7,867 nucleotides of DNA from a bacterium (GTDB taxonomy: Bacteria > UBA9089), in NCBI GenBank assembly GCA_003485015.1, contig DNCN01000184.1:1-7867 (forward strand). Reading direction: 5' to 3'. The translations under genes and the position numbers were made by a program. Below, piece after piece: positions 1-5,901 of the stretch; the first letter of the stretch is position 1, and the number at the start of each line of letters is the position of its first letter. The notes below the pieces were generated by a model. The model did no database searches, was not told where the DNA came from, and saw only the letters and a program-made list of their open reading frames with translations.

Positions 1-1
1 A

Positions 2-169
2 AGAAGTGTAAGTATAAATGTGTCCGAATGGGCCTCTGTCTCAGGTGGGGGGTCTCACACATTAGCCATAAAGAAAGATGGGACCCTCTGGGCTTGGGGG
101 CATAACGAGGAGGGTCAATTAGGGCTTGGAGATACTAGAGATAGATATACACCGACACGGGTCCCGTAG
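2..169 (+). CDS. RCC1-repeat protein, C-terminal end (5' truncated by window)
   Basis: The reading frame starting at base 2 is open from the window edge to TAG at 167-169, which is followed immediately by an in-frame TAA. The 55 visible residues are one RCC1 (regulator of chromosome condensation) repeat: a W-x-S-V-S-G-G-G-S-H-T-L-A stretch, then KKDGTLWAWGHNEEGQLGLGD, then TPTRVP. Such repeats form seven-bladed propellers; bacterial versions are often secreted or surface proteins of unknown role. The protein ends right after the 'TPTRV' step that normally leads into the next repeat, so it closes on a partial blade or has been truncated. The start and the other repeats lie outside the window. 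Family assignment is confident; function is unknown. Confidence 0.82.
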   Translation, partial: RSVSINVSEWASVSGGGSHTLAIKKDGTLWAWGHNEEGQLGLGDTRDRYTPTRVP

Positions 170-225
170 TAAGATTGGGAAGTAAGACTGTATCTATAAT
201 CTTGATATAAGATTGGAGGTAAGGG

Positions 226-765
226 ATGATGAGATCTCTATTTGGAACCATTCTCTTGTGTCTATTCTGTATGGTAGTAGCAAAGGGGGTAGAGTGTTCA
301 GAGTCAGCGGTTGATTTGTCTAAAAGGATTGATGTAGGCGTAGGATATCCATATCTATCGTTGAAGTATGGATTCAGTCCCAAGTTGACAGGTGAACTAA
401 AGGGTGCATTTGGAGAGGGGGTATCTGTCCTCTCTGGCCGTGGATACTATAACCTCTATTCCACTGCCAGAATATTGGGTTTTGGAGGTGGTGAGCTTGG
501 CTATATAACCTTTGATACCGGAGGGACCAAAGGTAGTGGTTATCTCCTTATGCCCTTTGTTGGTGGTGAGTATTTTATCACCCAAAACCTCGGCCTTGGA
601 TTAGACTTAGGGCTTGGGTATGTTATCCTCAAGACCAGAGAAGCGGCAAGAGATTTTGATATCGGTGGTATGGAATGGATTTCTAATCTTGGCCTCAGCT
701 ACTATTTTGGTCAAAGGTTAAAACCGGTCGCTCCCCCTGCTGCGGAATTTGAAGAAGAATCTTAA
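226..765 (+). CDS. small exported outer-membrane beta-barrel protein
   Basis: The 179-residue product starts with a signal peptide (charged MMR, hydrophobic residues 5-19, likely cut near VVA-KG). The rest is rich in Gly, Tyr, Phe and Leu in alternating short strands (VGVGYPYLSLKYGF, ELGYITF, YLLMPFVGGEYFI, LGLGLDLGLGYVIL, SNLGLSYYFG), the look of an 8-10-strand outer-membrane barrel of the OmpA-like/OMP_b-brl type. After the last strand comes a Pro/Glu-rich tail (PVAPPAAEFEEES), unusual for a barrel that ends in an aromatic residue. Two ATGs lie side by side at 226 and 229; GGAGGT at 215-220 is 5 nt from the first and 8 nt from the second, so the second (178 aa) may be the real start. A TATAAT at 195-200 lacks a well-spaced -35. 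The precise function is not recognisable. Confidence 0.8.
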   Translation: MMRSLFGTILLCLFCMVVAKGVECSESAVDLSKRIDVGVGYPYLSLKYGFSPKLTGELKGAFGEGVSVLSGRGYYNLYSTARILGFGGGELGYITFDTGGTKGSGYLLMPFVGGEYFITQNLGLGLDLGLGYVILKTREAARDFDIGGMEWISNLGLSYYFGQRLKPVAPPAAEFEEES

Positions 766-808
766 GGTTTTATAGCATTATTGAGAGGATTGAGCTTATA
801 TTAAAAAT

Positions 809-882
809 AGGCCCGTAGCTCGAATAGATAGAACGCCAGACTCTAAATCCAGAGGCTGGGGATTCGAGTTGCGCTGGGCCTG
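809..882 (+). ncRNA. tRNA-like element with CUA loop; degenerate tRNA or rod-shaped hairpin
   Basis: By sequence this is a tRNA: acceptor arms AGGCCCG / TGGGCCT, GTAGCTC at the D-arm, a T-loop TTCGAGT at 863-869 and discriminator G at 882. As a cloverleaf it is poor: D-stem 3 of 4 pairs, anticodon stem CCAGA/TCCAG 3 of 5, T-stem GGGGA/TGCGC 3 of 5, and no GG in the D-loop. The seven-base loop 841-847 (CTCTAAA) would present anticodon CUA, reading UAG. Loop and CGAATAGAT resemble bacterial tRNA-Pyl, while the body resembles tRNA-Arg(UCU), and the normal T-loop and 5-nt variable loop argue against true tRNA-Pyl. The RNA folds better as a rod: 809-814 with 876-881, 815-825 with 862-872 (11 continuous pairs, two or more G-U), 836-839 with 856-859, 841-844 with 851-854. 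A decayed tRNA reused as hairpin is my preferred reading; a working suppressor tRNA is less likely. Confidence 0.5.
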
Positions 883-889
883 TTTTTTT
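809..889 (+). terminator. possible intrinsic terminator formed by the tRNA-like hairpin
   Basis: The GC-rich closing stem (AGGCCC with GGGCCT, 876-881) is followed after one G by seven T (883-889). The element lies 43 nt downstream of the stop codon of the beta-barrel gene and upstream of the separate accB promoter, so it is well placed to end that transcript. The stem is longer than a usual terminator. Confidence 0.45.
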
Positions 890-966
890 ATTAAAAAGAT
901 GGGAATGGGAGGACAAAAGTCGCTACTATGTGAGGTCATCACGGTCATGTGGTAGTTAAAAAATGC

Positions 967-995
967 TTGCATCGAAGAGGGAAATATATTATAAT
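967..995 (+). promoter_or_regulatory. candidate sigma70-type promoter for accB
   Basis: TTGCAT at 967-972 and TATAAT at 990-995 are separated by 17 bp. Transcription would begin near 1001-1003, at the ATG of accB at 1002. If so the mRNA is leaderless and the ATG at 963 cannot be used from this promoter. The -35 matches only TTG of the consensus. Confidence 0.4.
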
Positions 996-1001
996 AAAAG
1001 A

Positions 1002-1433
1002 ATGAAAGGGCCTCAGACCCCAGATAAAAGATCTCTCTTGGAGAAGCTGGAGTCCCTTGTTTCACTCAGCCTTAAAGAGAATATCTACGAATTGGAGCTG
1101 GAGGAGAAAGGCTCAAGGATCAGATTTAGGAGAGCAAAGCCTCCTTCTAAAGATAAGGAAAGAGAAGGGGATAAAAAAAAGCTTCATATAGCCTGTGAAG
1201 AGGTGATCTCTCCTCTGACCGGAACCTTCTACCAAACCCCCTCACCCCATACCCCACCCTTCGTTGAGGTGGGAAATACAGTAGAGAAAGGTCAAACCCT
1301 CGGCCTAATCGGCGCAATGAAGCTTTTCAACGAGATCAAATCCGAAGTTTCTGGAAAGGTAGTAGAGATCTTAGTTAAAAATGGACAGGATGTGAAGAGA
1401 GGAGAGGTATTGATGAGGATAGAGAAGAGGTGA
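1002..1433 (+). CDS. accB: biotin carboxyl carrier protein of acetyl-CoA carboxylase
   Basis: This protein carries the biotin that shuttles CO2 from biotin carboxylase to the carboxyltransferase, the first step of fatty-acid synthesis, in the cytoplasm. The frame opens at an ATG at 963 (156 aa), but I choose the ATG at 1002 (143 aa): 963 has no ribosome site and lies inside the likely promoter, and the alignment-like N-terminus (LLEKLESLVSLSLKENIYELELEEKGSRIRFRR) starts after it. A charged linker follows, then the biotinyl domain: the thumb SPLTGTFYQTPSPHTPPFV, then AMKL with the biotin-accepting Lys (120 from the 963 start, 107 from 1002), then GKVVEILVKNGQDVKRGE. The residue before AMK is Gly where Glu is usual. 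Biotin carboxylase (accC), the usual downstream partner, is absent; two tRNA genes follow within 16 nt. Confidence 0.93.
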   Translation: MKGPQTPDKRSLLEKLESLVSLSLKENIYELELEEKGSRIRFRRAKPPSKDKEREGDKKKLHIACEEVISPLTGTFYQTPSPHTPPFVEVGNTVEKGQTLGLIGAMKLFNEIKSEVSGKVVEILVKNGQDVKRGEVLMRIEKR

Positions 1434-1449
1434 GGCAAAAGACTCATAT

Positions 1450-1523
1450 TGCCAGATAGTGTAACAGGTCAACACGCCTGACTCTGGATCAGGAGACTCC
1501 AGGTTCGAGTCCTGGTCTGGCAG
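1450..1523 (+). tRNA. tRNA-Gln (anticodon CUG)
   Basis: A complete cloverleaf with no mismatches: acceptor TGCCAGA/TCTGGCA, D-stem GTGT/ACAC with GG in the loop, anticodon stem CCTGA/TCAGG, loop CTCTGGA giving CUG at 1484-1486, variable AGACT, T-stem CCAGG/CCTGG around TTCGAGT, discriminator G at 1523. No CCA is encoded. It starts 16 nt after the accB stop codon with no promoter of its own that I can see, so it is probably processed from the accB transcript. Confidence 0.95.
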
Positions 1524-1529
1524 CAAGAA

Positions 1530-1605
1530 GGCGCCATCGTCTAGAGGCCTAGGATACGTGGTTCTCAGCCATGAGACCGGGGTTCGAATCCCCGTGGCGC
1601 TACCA
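1530..1605 (+). tRNA. tRNA-Glu (anticodon CUC)
   Basis: Acceptor GGCGCCA/TGGCGCT (one G-U end pair), short D-stem GTC/GAT, anticodon stem CGTGG/CCATG with loop TTCTCAG giving CUC at 1564-1566, four-base variable loop, T-stem CGGGG/CCCCG around TTCGAAT, discriminator A and an encoded CCA (1603-1605). It follows tRNA-Gln after 6 nt, so the two are one transcript. With tRNA-Gln(CUG) it shows that the genome has tRNAs dedicated to G-ending codons. Confidence 0.95.
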
Positions 1606-1652
1606 TATTCAAGAATATTCGAGCTTTGAATAACTTTGTGCTGGATGTGCTT

Positions 1653-1674
1653 AGCGGGCGTAGCCCGCTTTTTT
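1653..1674 (+). terminator. Rho-independent terminator after the tRNA pair
   Basis: A seven-base-pair stem (AGCGGGC at 1653-1659, GCCCGCT at 1663-1669) with a GTA loop is followed by a run of six T (1669-1674). It ends the accB-tRNA-Gln-tRNA-Glu unit. A weaker dyad, TATTCAA/TTGAATA (1606-1612 with 1626-1632), lies just upstream. Confidence 0.88.
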
Positions 1675-1680
1675 ATTATT

Positions 1681-1907
1681 ATAGATTACTTTCAAGAGCA
1701 GAGGGGATGAACAGGAGTGATTGAGGACTTAGCCATCAGACTTGCTGAAAAGTGCTGGAATCTCCTTAGTGGGATTCGCCCGAGGAGATAGGATGAACCT
1801 CTATACCTATGAGCAGAGGATCAAGTCCGAGAGATCAGAGCCTGGAATTTGATATCTTCAGGTCTCCATCTAAAAACACTAAATAGAAGATGTTGGTGGA
1901 GTAATCT
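1681..1907 (+). other. intergenic leader with dyads and direct repeats, no convincing gene
   Basis: No good coding frame is present. GGACTT (1725-1730) can pair with AAGTCC (1823-1828), enclosing three local hairpins: ACTT/AAGT with CAG/CTG (1737-1757), ATCTCCT/AGGAGAT (1760-1766 with 1783-1789, containing GGG/CCC), and CCTCT/AGAGG (1798-1802 with 1815-1819). GAGCAGAGG occurs at 1696-1704 and 1811-1819, and GGATGAAC at 1705-1712 and 1791-1798. A further hairpin, CCTGGAA/TTCAGG, sits at 1841-1862. This could be a structured leader RNA of the gene at 1908 or plain intergenic decay; I do not recognise a known RNA family. Confidence 0.3.
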
Positions 1908-2222
1908 ATGTCTATTCATAAAGGGATACTCAAAGGAAGGTATTTTGAGTTGGTCTTCCTCTGTCTCCTTGTTGCCACTTCTACTTTAAGTTGGGCCGAT
2001 TCAAACTGGAAGGCAAAGAAGAGCAAAAACTTCACCATATTCTACCGAGAGCCTCACCATCGAGATGCCGAGGAACTCCTCTCTATCCTTGAGCATTACA
2101 GAGAAGAGGTGATGAGGCTTACAGGAAATGAAGAGGGTAGTCATACCTGTGTCACCATCTTCGATTGGGGTATAGCCCCCGGTGGACGCTATAATTACTT
2201 CGATAATATAGAGGTCCCCTAG
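1908..2222 (+). pseudogene. N-terminal part of a peptidase-MA-like outer-membrane protein, interrupted by TAG
   Basis: A GGTGGAG ribosome site (1895-1901) precedes ATG 1908. The product has a signal peptide (hydrophobic residues 13-28, likely cut after SWA, residue 30), then the SKNFTIFYREPHHRDAEELL beginning typical of peptidase-MA / TolB-like proteins, which open with a metallopeptidase domain before a beta-propeller. The frame stops at TAG 2220-2222 after NYFDNIEVP. It then continues open in the same frame with YPPQQGLSLENWYRSVG directly into the zinc-binding motif, so the TAG sits inside one domain. The 104-residue product alone lacks any catalytic residue. Either the gene carries a nonsense mutation or the UAG is decoded; other damage at this locus favours the former. 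Confidence 0.72.
2220..2222 (+). other. in-frame amber codon inside the protease domain
   Basis: The TAG is followed by 51 in-frame bases of family-like sequence (2223-2273) before the first possible downstream start, GTG 2274. Conservation on both sides of the stop, in one frame, shows that the ancestral gene was continuous here. Confidence 0.75.
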
Positions 2223-2699
2223 TATCCCCCTCAACAAGGACTTTCCCTTGAGAACTGGTACCGTTCGGTAGGGGTGCATGAATACATCCATAAGATGCAC
2301 CTTACCAATACCAAAGGTCCAGCCAAACTTGCCACGACCCTCTTTGGCCCAATCTTTCACCCTAATATGTACAGTCCAGGTTGGGTTCTTGAAGGGATAA
2401 CCATCTATGGCGAGTCTCAACTTTTATTTCCATACTTTAATGTGGATAAAGCGGCAAAGAAGATCTATGGTAAATCCATAAAGCTACTCTTCTCTGAATG
2501 GAAGGAGTATGAGGAAGAGAGGGCTAAGGAGTGGAGGATAGAGGGTGAGCAGTTGACTAAAGAGGGCTATTGGGAAATGGGTTACTCCATTCTCGAAGCG
2601 GGTAGACTCTATTATGTCCGTGAGTATCTAAAGAAGACAGGAGCTTATAAGTACTTCAATTTCAGTGAGATTGTAAAACTGGAAGGATGCTCCGTTTAA
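2223..2699 (+). pseudogene. zinc-metallopeptidase core (HEYIH) of the interrupted peptidase-MA-like gene
   Basis: This is the continuation of the 1908 frame after the TAG. It holds the gluzincin motif HEYIH (residues 124-128 counting through the TAG) and the downstream PGWVLEGITIYGES, whose Glu 162 fits the third zinc ligand, as in peptidase-MA proteins. Helical sequence rich in Glu and Lys follows (FSEWKEYEEERAKEW, then YYVREYLKKTGAYKYF). The frame ends at TAA 2697-2699. A start at GTG 2274 would begin one residue before the catalytic His, cutting the domain in half and leaving no export signal, so I do not believe in a separate gene. The zinc ligands themselves are intact, so the inactivation may be recent. 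Confidence 0.7.
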
Positions 2700-3673
2700 C
2701 AGATACCGGTTATGCCGATTATCCTGTGGTCGATCCAGAGAAAAATAGGCTCTACTTTGTTGGGCTTACCTCGGCTGGATTTGACCTCTTCTCTAAAGAG
2801 TTAACCCTAACTGAGTTTACCCTTCCCGAAGATAAGAGATCTCCAAGACCTCATCTTCGTCATATAGAGGCAAAAGATGTGGGCTACTCAGAGAACCTCA
2901 AGACCCTCTTTCCCAAGATTCGTATACCTTTCCCTACAGGGATACTACTTGCGGGCTCTGATGCTGTAGGAGAAAATCTTTACGGTATAATCCCCTACCT
3001 TAAAGAGGACAGAGAGCTTGGCTTAGAGGGACTCATCTTCTCCAGCTTCTTTAAGCCTTCTTGTTTCTTACTCAGGTTTAAAAAGGATGATCTCTTCAGG
3101 CTAACCTGGGGCTATCCTCTGGTCGAGCGCTTAGCACCTGGATTATCCAGGGTTGATCTCTCATTAGAGGCGGGCGTTCAAGATGGACTCAAGGATGAGT
3201 ACCTCACCCCCGGTGTAACCTTTGGATTTAGGTTTCCCCGATGGTCGGCTAATCTTTTATCCAGGTACTATATAGGGAAGAAGGATGAAGGATTAAGGGG
3301 CAGTGCCACTTTTAGAAGGTATATTTCAAATAGCCACCTTGAACTCTTAGGAGACTACGACTATCGTGGAAGGACGAGACTTCGGACCTTTCCCCAGATA
3401 GGTGTGGATAACGCCCTCTCCCTCGAATACTCCTTTCCCTTGCTTAAGCTAAGAAAGGGTCTTTGGAACCCGAGTATCTTCTTCGAGGACCTCTCTTGTG
3501 TCTTCTTCGCTGAGGGCTCTTTTCAAGGGTCTCTCTTTGGTGGTGGAGTAGAATTGAGGCAGGAAGGGAGCCTTGGCGCAGTCTATCGGCCCCTAAAATT
3601 CATCACCTGTTTGGGCTTGGGGCTAAATAAGGATGGTGAGGGGATAGTCTATGTGGGTTGGGCTTTAAAATAG
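2687..3673 (+). CDS. C-terminal propeller remnant and outer-membrane barrel of the same gene, shifted frame
   Basis: ATG 2687 lies inside the end of the previous frame (13-nt overlap, -1 relative). Family-like sequence already begins upstream of that ATG in this frame: from 2669 it reads DCKTGR, then MLRLTDTGYADYPVVDPEKNRLYFVG, a TolB/WD40-like blade. So the ATG is not a natural gene start. Only one blade is left where the family has several, indicating an internal deletion of several hundred bases plus a frame change. The rest (from about residue 60) has alternating short strands and many Gly and aromatic residues (VTFGFRFPRWSANLLSRYYIG, LSLEYSFPLL, GIVYVGWALK at the end), like an outer-membrane barrel. 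The 328-residue product has no signal peptide and would not reach the membrane alone. Stop is TAG. Probably a pseudogene fragment, though translational coupling is possible. Confidence 0.62.
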   Translation: MLRLTDTGYADYPVVDPEKNRLYFVGLTSAGFDLFSKELTLTEFTLPEDKRSPRPHLRHIEAKDVGYSENLKTLFPKIRIPFPTGILLAGSDAVGENLYGIIPYLKEDRELGLEGLIFSSFFKPSCFLLRFKKDDLFRLTWGYPLVERLAPGLSRVDLSLEAGVQDGLKDEYLTPGVTFGFRFPRWSANLLSRYYIGKKDEGLRGSATFRRYISNSHLELLGDYDYRGRTRLRTFPQIGVDNALSLEYSFPLLKLRKGLWNPSIFFEDLSCVFFAEGSFQGSLFGGGVELRQEGSLGAVYRPLKFITCLGLGLNKDGEGIVYVGWALK

Positions 3674-3822
3674 ATTTTTGGACCCCTCCTCTTCCAATCC
3701 TATTCAATCCCTAAAGAAGTATCTTTATCAAAGCCCCTGAAGAATTTACTAAATAACGGATTGGAGCCAAAATAGTTTATCTCTGGTTCCGGACTAATAA
3801 GGTCAAATTAGTGTTTACAATT

Positions 3823-4710
3823 TCATCTCTCTATCTTAGGGAGGATGACAGGGAGTATCTTGGGCGCAATGGAGAATTCCATAGGCACGGTCCCTATCAC
3901 CTCGCAGTCAGTGTGCACCAAAATAGGCCTCTTAGCCTCTATCTTTATCTCTCTTGCCTTGAAGTATTCTATATCTTCAAACTCTGTATGTTGGCGCAAG
4001 AGAACACCAAAGGTATATCTAATGATATCCAGTATTGACCGTTTCTTAAAGATGCAGACATCAAGCCAGCCATTGTCTAAGTTTGCTAGAGGGGTAACGC
4101 TAATTCCTGGTCCACCATAAGAACTGATGTTTCCAATCACCACCAGAAACCCCTTCCGCCTTATTGGCTGATCATCTATCTGGATGAACATCTTGGTAGG
4201 CTTCCAGGAGAAGAGCGATTTTATGCCACTTACAGGATAAGCCAGGGCACCCATAATTCGTTTAAACTGAGGCTCAAGCTCTGAGATCACATGGGCATCA
4301 AACCCCACACCAGCACAAAGGATAAAATACCTGCCCCCACCAAGGCCAAGGTCAATCCTTCTTATCTCCCCCTTCTCGATAACATCACAGGCAAAGAGTG
4401 AATCCAAGCCAATCCCTGTTTCCTGACAGAAGACATTCACCGTGCCCAAAGGGATCACCCCAAGGATTGCGGAAGAACCGACCATTCCATTGATGACTTC
4501 ATTAAGGGTCCCGTCCCCTCCACCCGCGATTATCAATTCACACCCTTGATCCACTGCCTCCTGGGCAAGCCTGATACCATCCCCCTCCCTTGAGGTATGG
4601 GCCACTTCCACCAAATGTCCCATCCCCCTGAGCCTTTCTACTACAGGAGGCAACAATTCTCCCACCCTTCCCTGGCCTGCTGCTGGATTGGCTATCAGTC
4701 TAGTCTTCAT
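3823..4710 (-). CDS. diacylglycerol/sphingosine-kinase-family lipid kinase (YegS/DgkB-like)
   Basis: A 295-residue member of the DAGK catalytic / LCB5 family, which phosphorylates a lipid hydroxyl (diacylglycerol or a related lipid) with ATP at the inner face of the membrane. It starts MKTRLIANPAAGQGR (nucleotide-binding loop), has GGGDGTLNEVINGM at 63-76, IPLGTVNVF at 86-94 (usual LPLGTANDF), GVGFDA at 134-139, ANLDNGWLDV at 209-218 and DCE at 268-270, where the family has DGE with the catalytic acids. So Asp and Glu are kept and the middle Gly is Cys. Length is normal. Its ATG overlaps the TGA of the upstream lipoprotein gene by 4 nt, so the two are translationally coupled. The substrate cannot be read from sequence. 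Confidence 0.92.
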   Translation of the reverse strand: MKTRLIANPAAGQGRVGELLPPVVERLRGMGHLVEVAHTSREGDGIRLAQEAVDQGCELIIAGGGDGTLNEVINGMVGSSAILGVIPLGTVNVFCQETGIGLDSLFACDVIEKGEIRRIDLGLGGGRYFILCAGVGFDAHVISELEPQFKRIMGALAYPVSGIKSLFSWKPTKMFIQIDDQPIRRKGFLVVIGNISSYGGPGISVTPLANLDNGWLDVCIFKKRSILDIIRYTFGVLLRQHTEFEDIEYFKAREIKIEAKRPILVHTDCEVIGTVPMEFSIAPKILPVILPKIER

Positions 4711-5882
4711 AGCTCTTCTAACGAGACTACCCAGACCTCATCTATCCCATCATTATTTGTGTAAAAGAGGATTTTTCTACCATCAGGTGACCAAAAGCAG
4801 GGTAAATAACATGCAATGTTATAATCCGTTAATAAGGCATTCTTGCATAGATTGACCCGTCCTTTAGTCTTAATATCTATTATCCAAATGCCACAATCAT
4901 CAATGCCAAGATCCCAATCTCCATTCTTATTCGTATCTTCATACAGATATACACAAAGTTTCGATCCATCTGGTGACCAAGAGATGGAGGGGACAAAGGC
5001 AAATTCAGAATGGGTACTAAGGGCATCACATGTAACCAGTAACTCCTTATTGGTCCCATCAGCGTTAATTAACCAAACATTACATTTGCCTTTCCAATAA
5101 TTCTCAAACGAGACATAAGCGATCTTAGAGCCATCAGGTGACCACTCTAAGGTAGGAGGACCATCATAAATATTCAGATTTTTATCCAGCTCTCTTTTGT
5201 TCTTTCCATCTATATCCATTATCCAGATATTACTGTCAAAAGATATAGAACCTCCTCCATCTCCTGCATCCCCTAAAATAAAGGCAATCCTTTTAGAATC
5301 TGGTGAAATCCATTTTATCGAGATTTGCTCTAATAGAGGCTCTCTCAGAGGATTTGGATCTTCTATTGTTGTAAGTAGCTCTTTACCCAATCCATCTATA
5401 GTGACACTCCATATCTCTTCATTATGAGCAAAGATGATCCTATCTCCATCAGGCGTCCAGGATAATATCCAAATCCAACCCTCTTTCTCTTCACTAACCG
5501 TAGTTACTAGAAATTTATTACCCCCATCTTCGTCCATCACCCAGATACTATTCTCTGATAGATATACGATCTTATCTCCCTTAGGAGACCACACTGGATA
5601 CTGACCACCTTCAGTAGTAAGTTGTCTCTTACCACTTCCATCGCTCCTTATTATCCAGATATTCTTACCATCATTATATACAATCTTACTACTATCGGAG
5701 GACCATTTAGGACCAAAGAATCGCCCCTCAAATTCTAGAGAAGGAGCTAGACAGATTGTTTTACCTGCCTTTATTTCGGGCACTTTTAACTCATCTTTTT
5801 CTGATTTCCTGAAGATATCTTTACATCCTATCGAAATTAAAGATACCGCTATTAAGGAATGAATTATTATCTCTCTTATCAT
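4707..5882 (-). CDS. TolB-like seven-bladed beta-propeller lipoprotein
   Basis: A 391-residue exported protein. The N-terminus is a short signal peptide (hydrophobic residues 9-19) ending SIGC, giving lipid attachment at Cys20; the lipobox is imperfect (Ser at -3). Seven PD40/WD40-like repeats follow, each with a W-(S/T)-x-D/K-(G/S)-x-K-I-x-(Y/F) start and an IW-(I/V)-x-x-x-DG end (near residues 58, 95, 140, 190, 246, 300 and 363), enough to close one propeller. Blade six carries an inserted acidic loop, D316-N318-N320-G-D322-D324 to D328, resembling an EF-hand/dockerin calcium loop. Six or more cysteines lie in the last 140 residues. A GGGG stretch 10 nt upstream of ATG 5882 may serve as ribosome site. 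Probably a periplasmic scaffold or binding protein; the partner is unknown. Confidence 0.88.
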   Translation of the reverse strand: MIREIIIHSLIAVSLISIGCKDIFRKSEKDELKVPEIKAGKTICLAPSLEFEGRFFGPKWSSDSSKIVYNDGKNIWIIRSDGSGKRQLTTEGGQYPVWSPKGDKIVYLSENSIWVMDEDGGNKFLVTTVSEEKEGWIWILSWTPDGDRIIFAHNEEIWSVTIDGLGKELLTTIEDPNPLREPLLEQISIKWISPDSKRIAFILGDAGDGGGSISFDSNIWIMDIDGKNKRELDKNLNIYDGPPTLEWSPDGSKIAYVSFENYWKGKCNVWLINADGTNKELLVTCDALSTHSEFAFVPSISWSPDGSKLCVYLYEDTNKNGDWDLGIDDCGIWIIDIKTKGRVNLCKNALLTDYNIACYLPCFWSPDGRKILFYTNNDGIDEVWVVSLEEL

Positions 5883-5901
5883 CTTTTACCCCAATTTATG
5901 C

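Noticed and set aside
809..882. Straight call of tRNA-Pyl
   Set aside because: The T-loop and variable loop are conventional, two bases separate the acceptor and D stems, the anticodon stem is mismatched, and no pyl gene lies in the window.
796..1065. Minus-strand frame across the tRNA-like element and the accB start
   Set aside because: Antisense to a tRNA-like sequence and accB, with no family resemblance; a shadow frame.
1717..1791. Short GTG-started frame (VIEDLAIRLAEKCWNLLSGI...) with AGGAG overlapping the start
   Set aside because: Only 24 codons, the ribosome site overlaps the start codon, and it sits inside the dyad-rich leader; no independent support.
1793..1852. 19-codon ORF (MNLYTYEQRIKSERSEPGI) with GGAG upstream, faintly like the start of IS3-type transposases
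   Set aside because: Too short, no continuation in any frame, and no inverted repeats of an insertion sequence nearby.
2274..2699. Separate gene starting at GTG 2274
   Set aside because: It would begin one residue before the catalytic HEYIH, has no ribosome site or signal peptide, and is the in-frame continuation of the 1908 gene.
3674..3822. Possible terminator between the convergent genes (GGAGCC/GGTTCC near 3765-3790)
   Set aside because: Six pairs with a 16-nt loop and no T-run on either strand; too weak to call.
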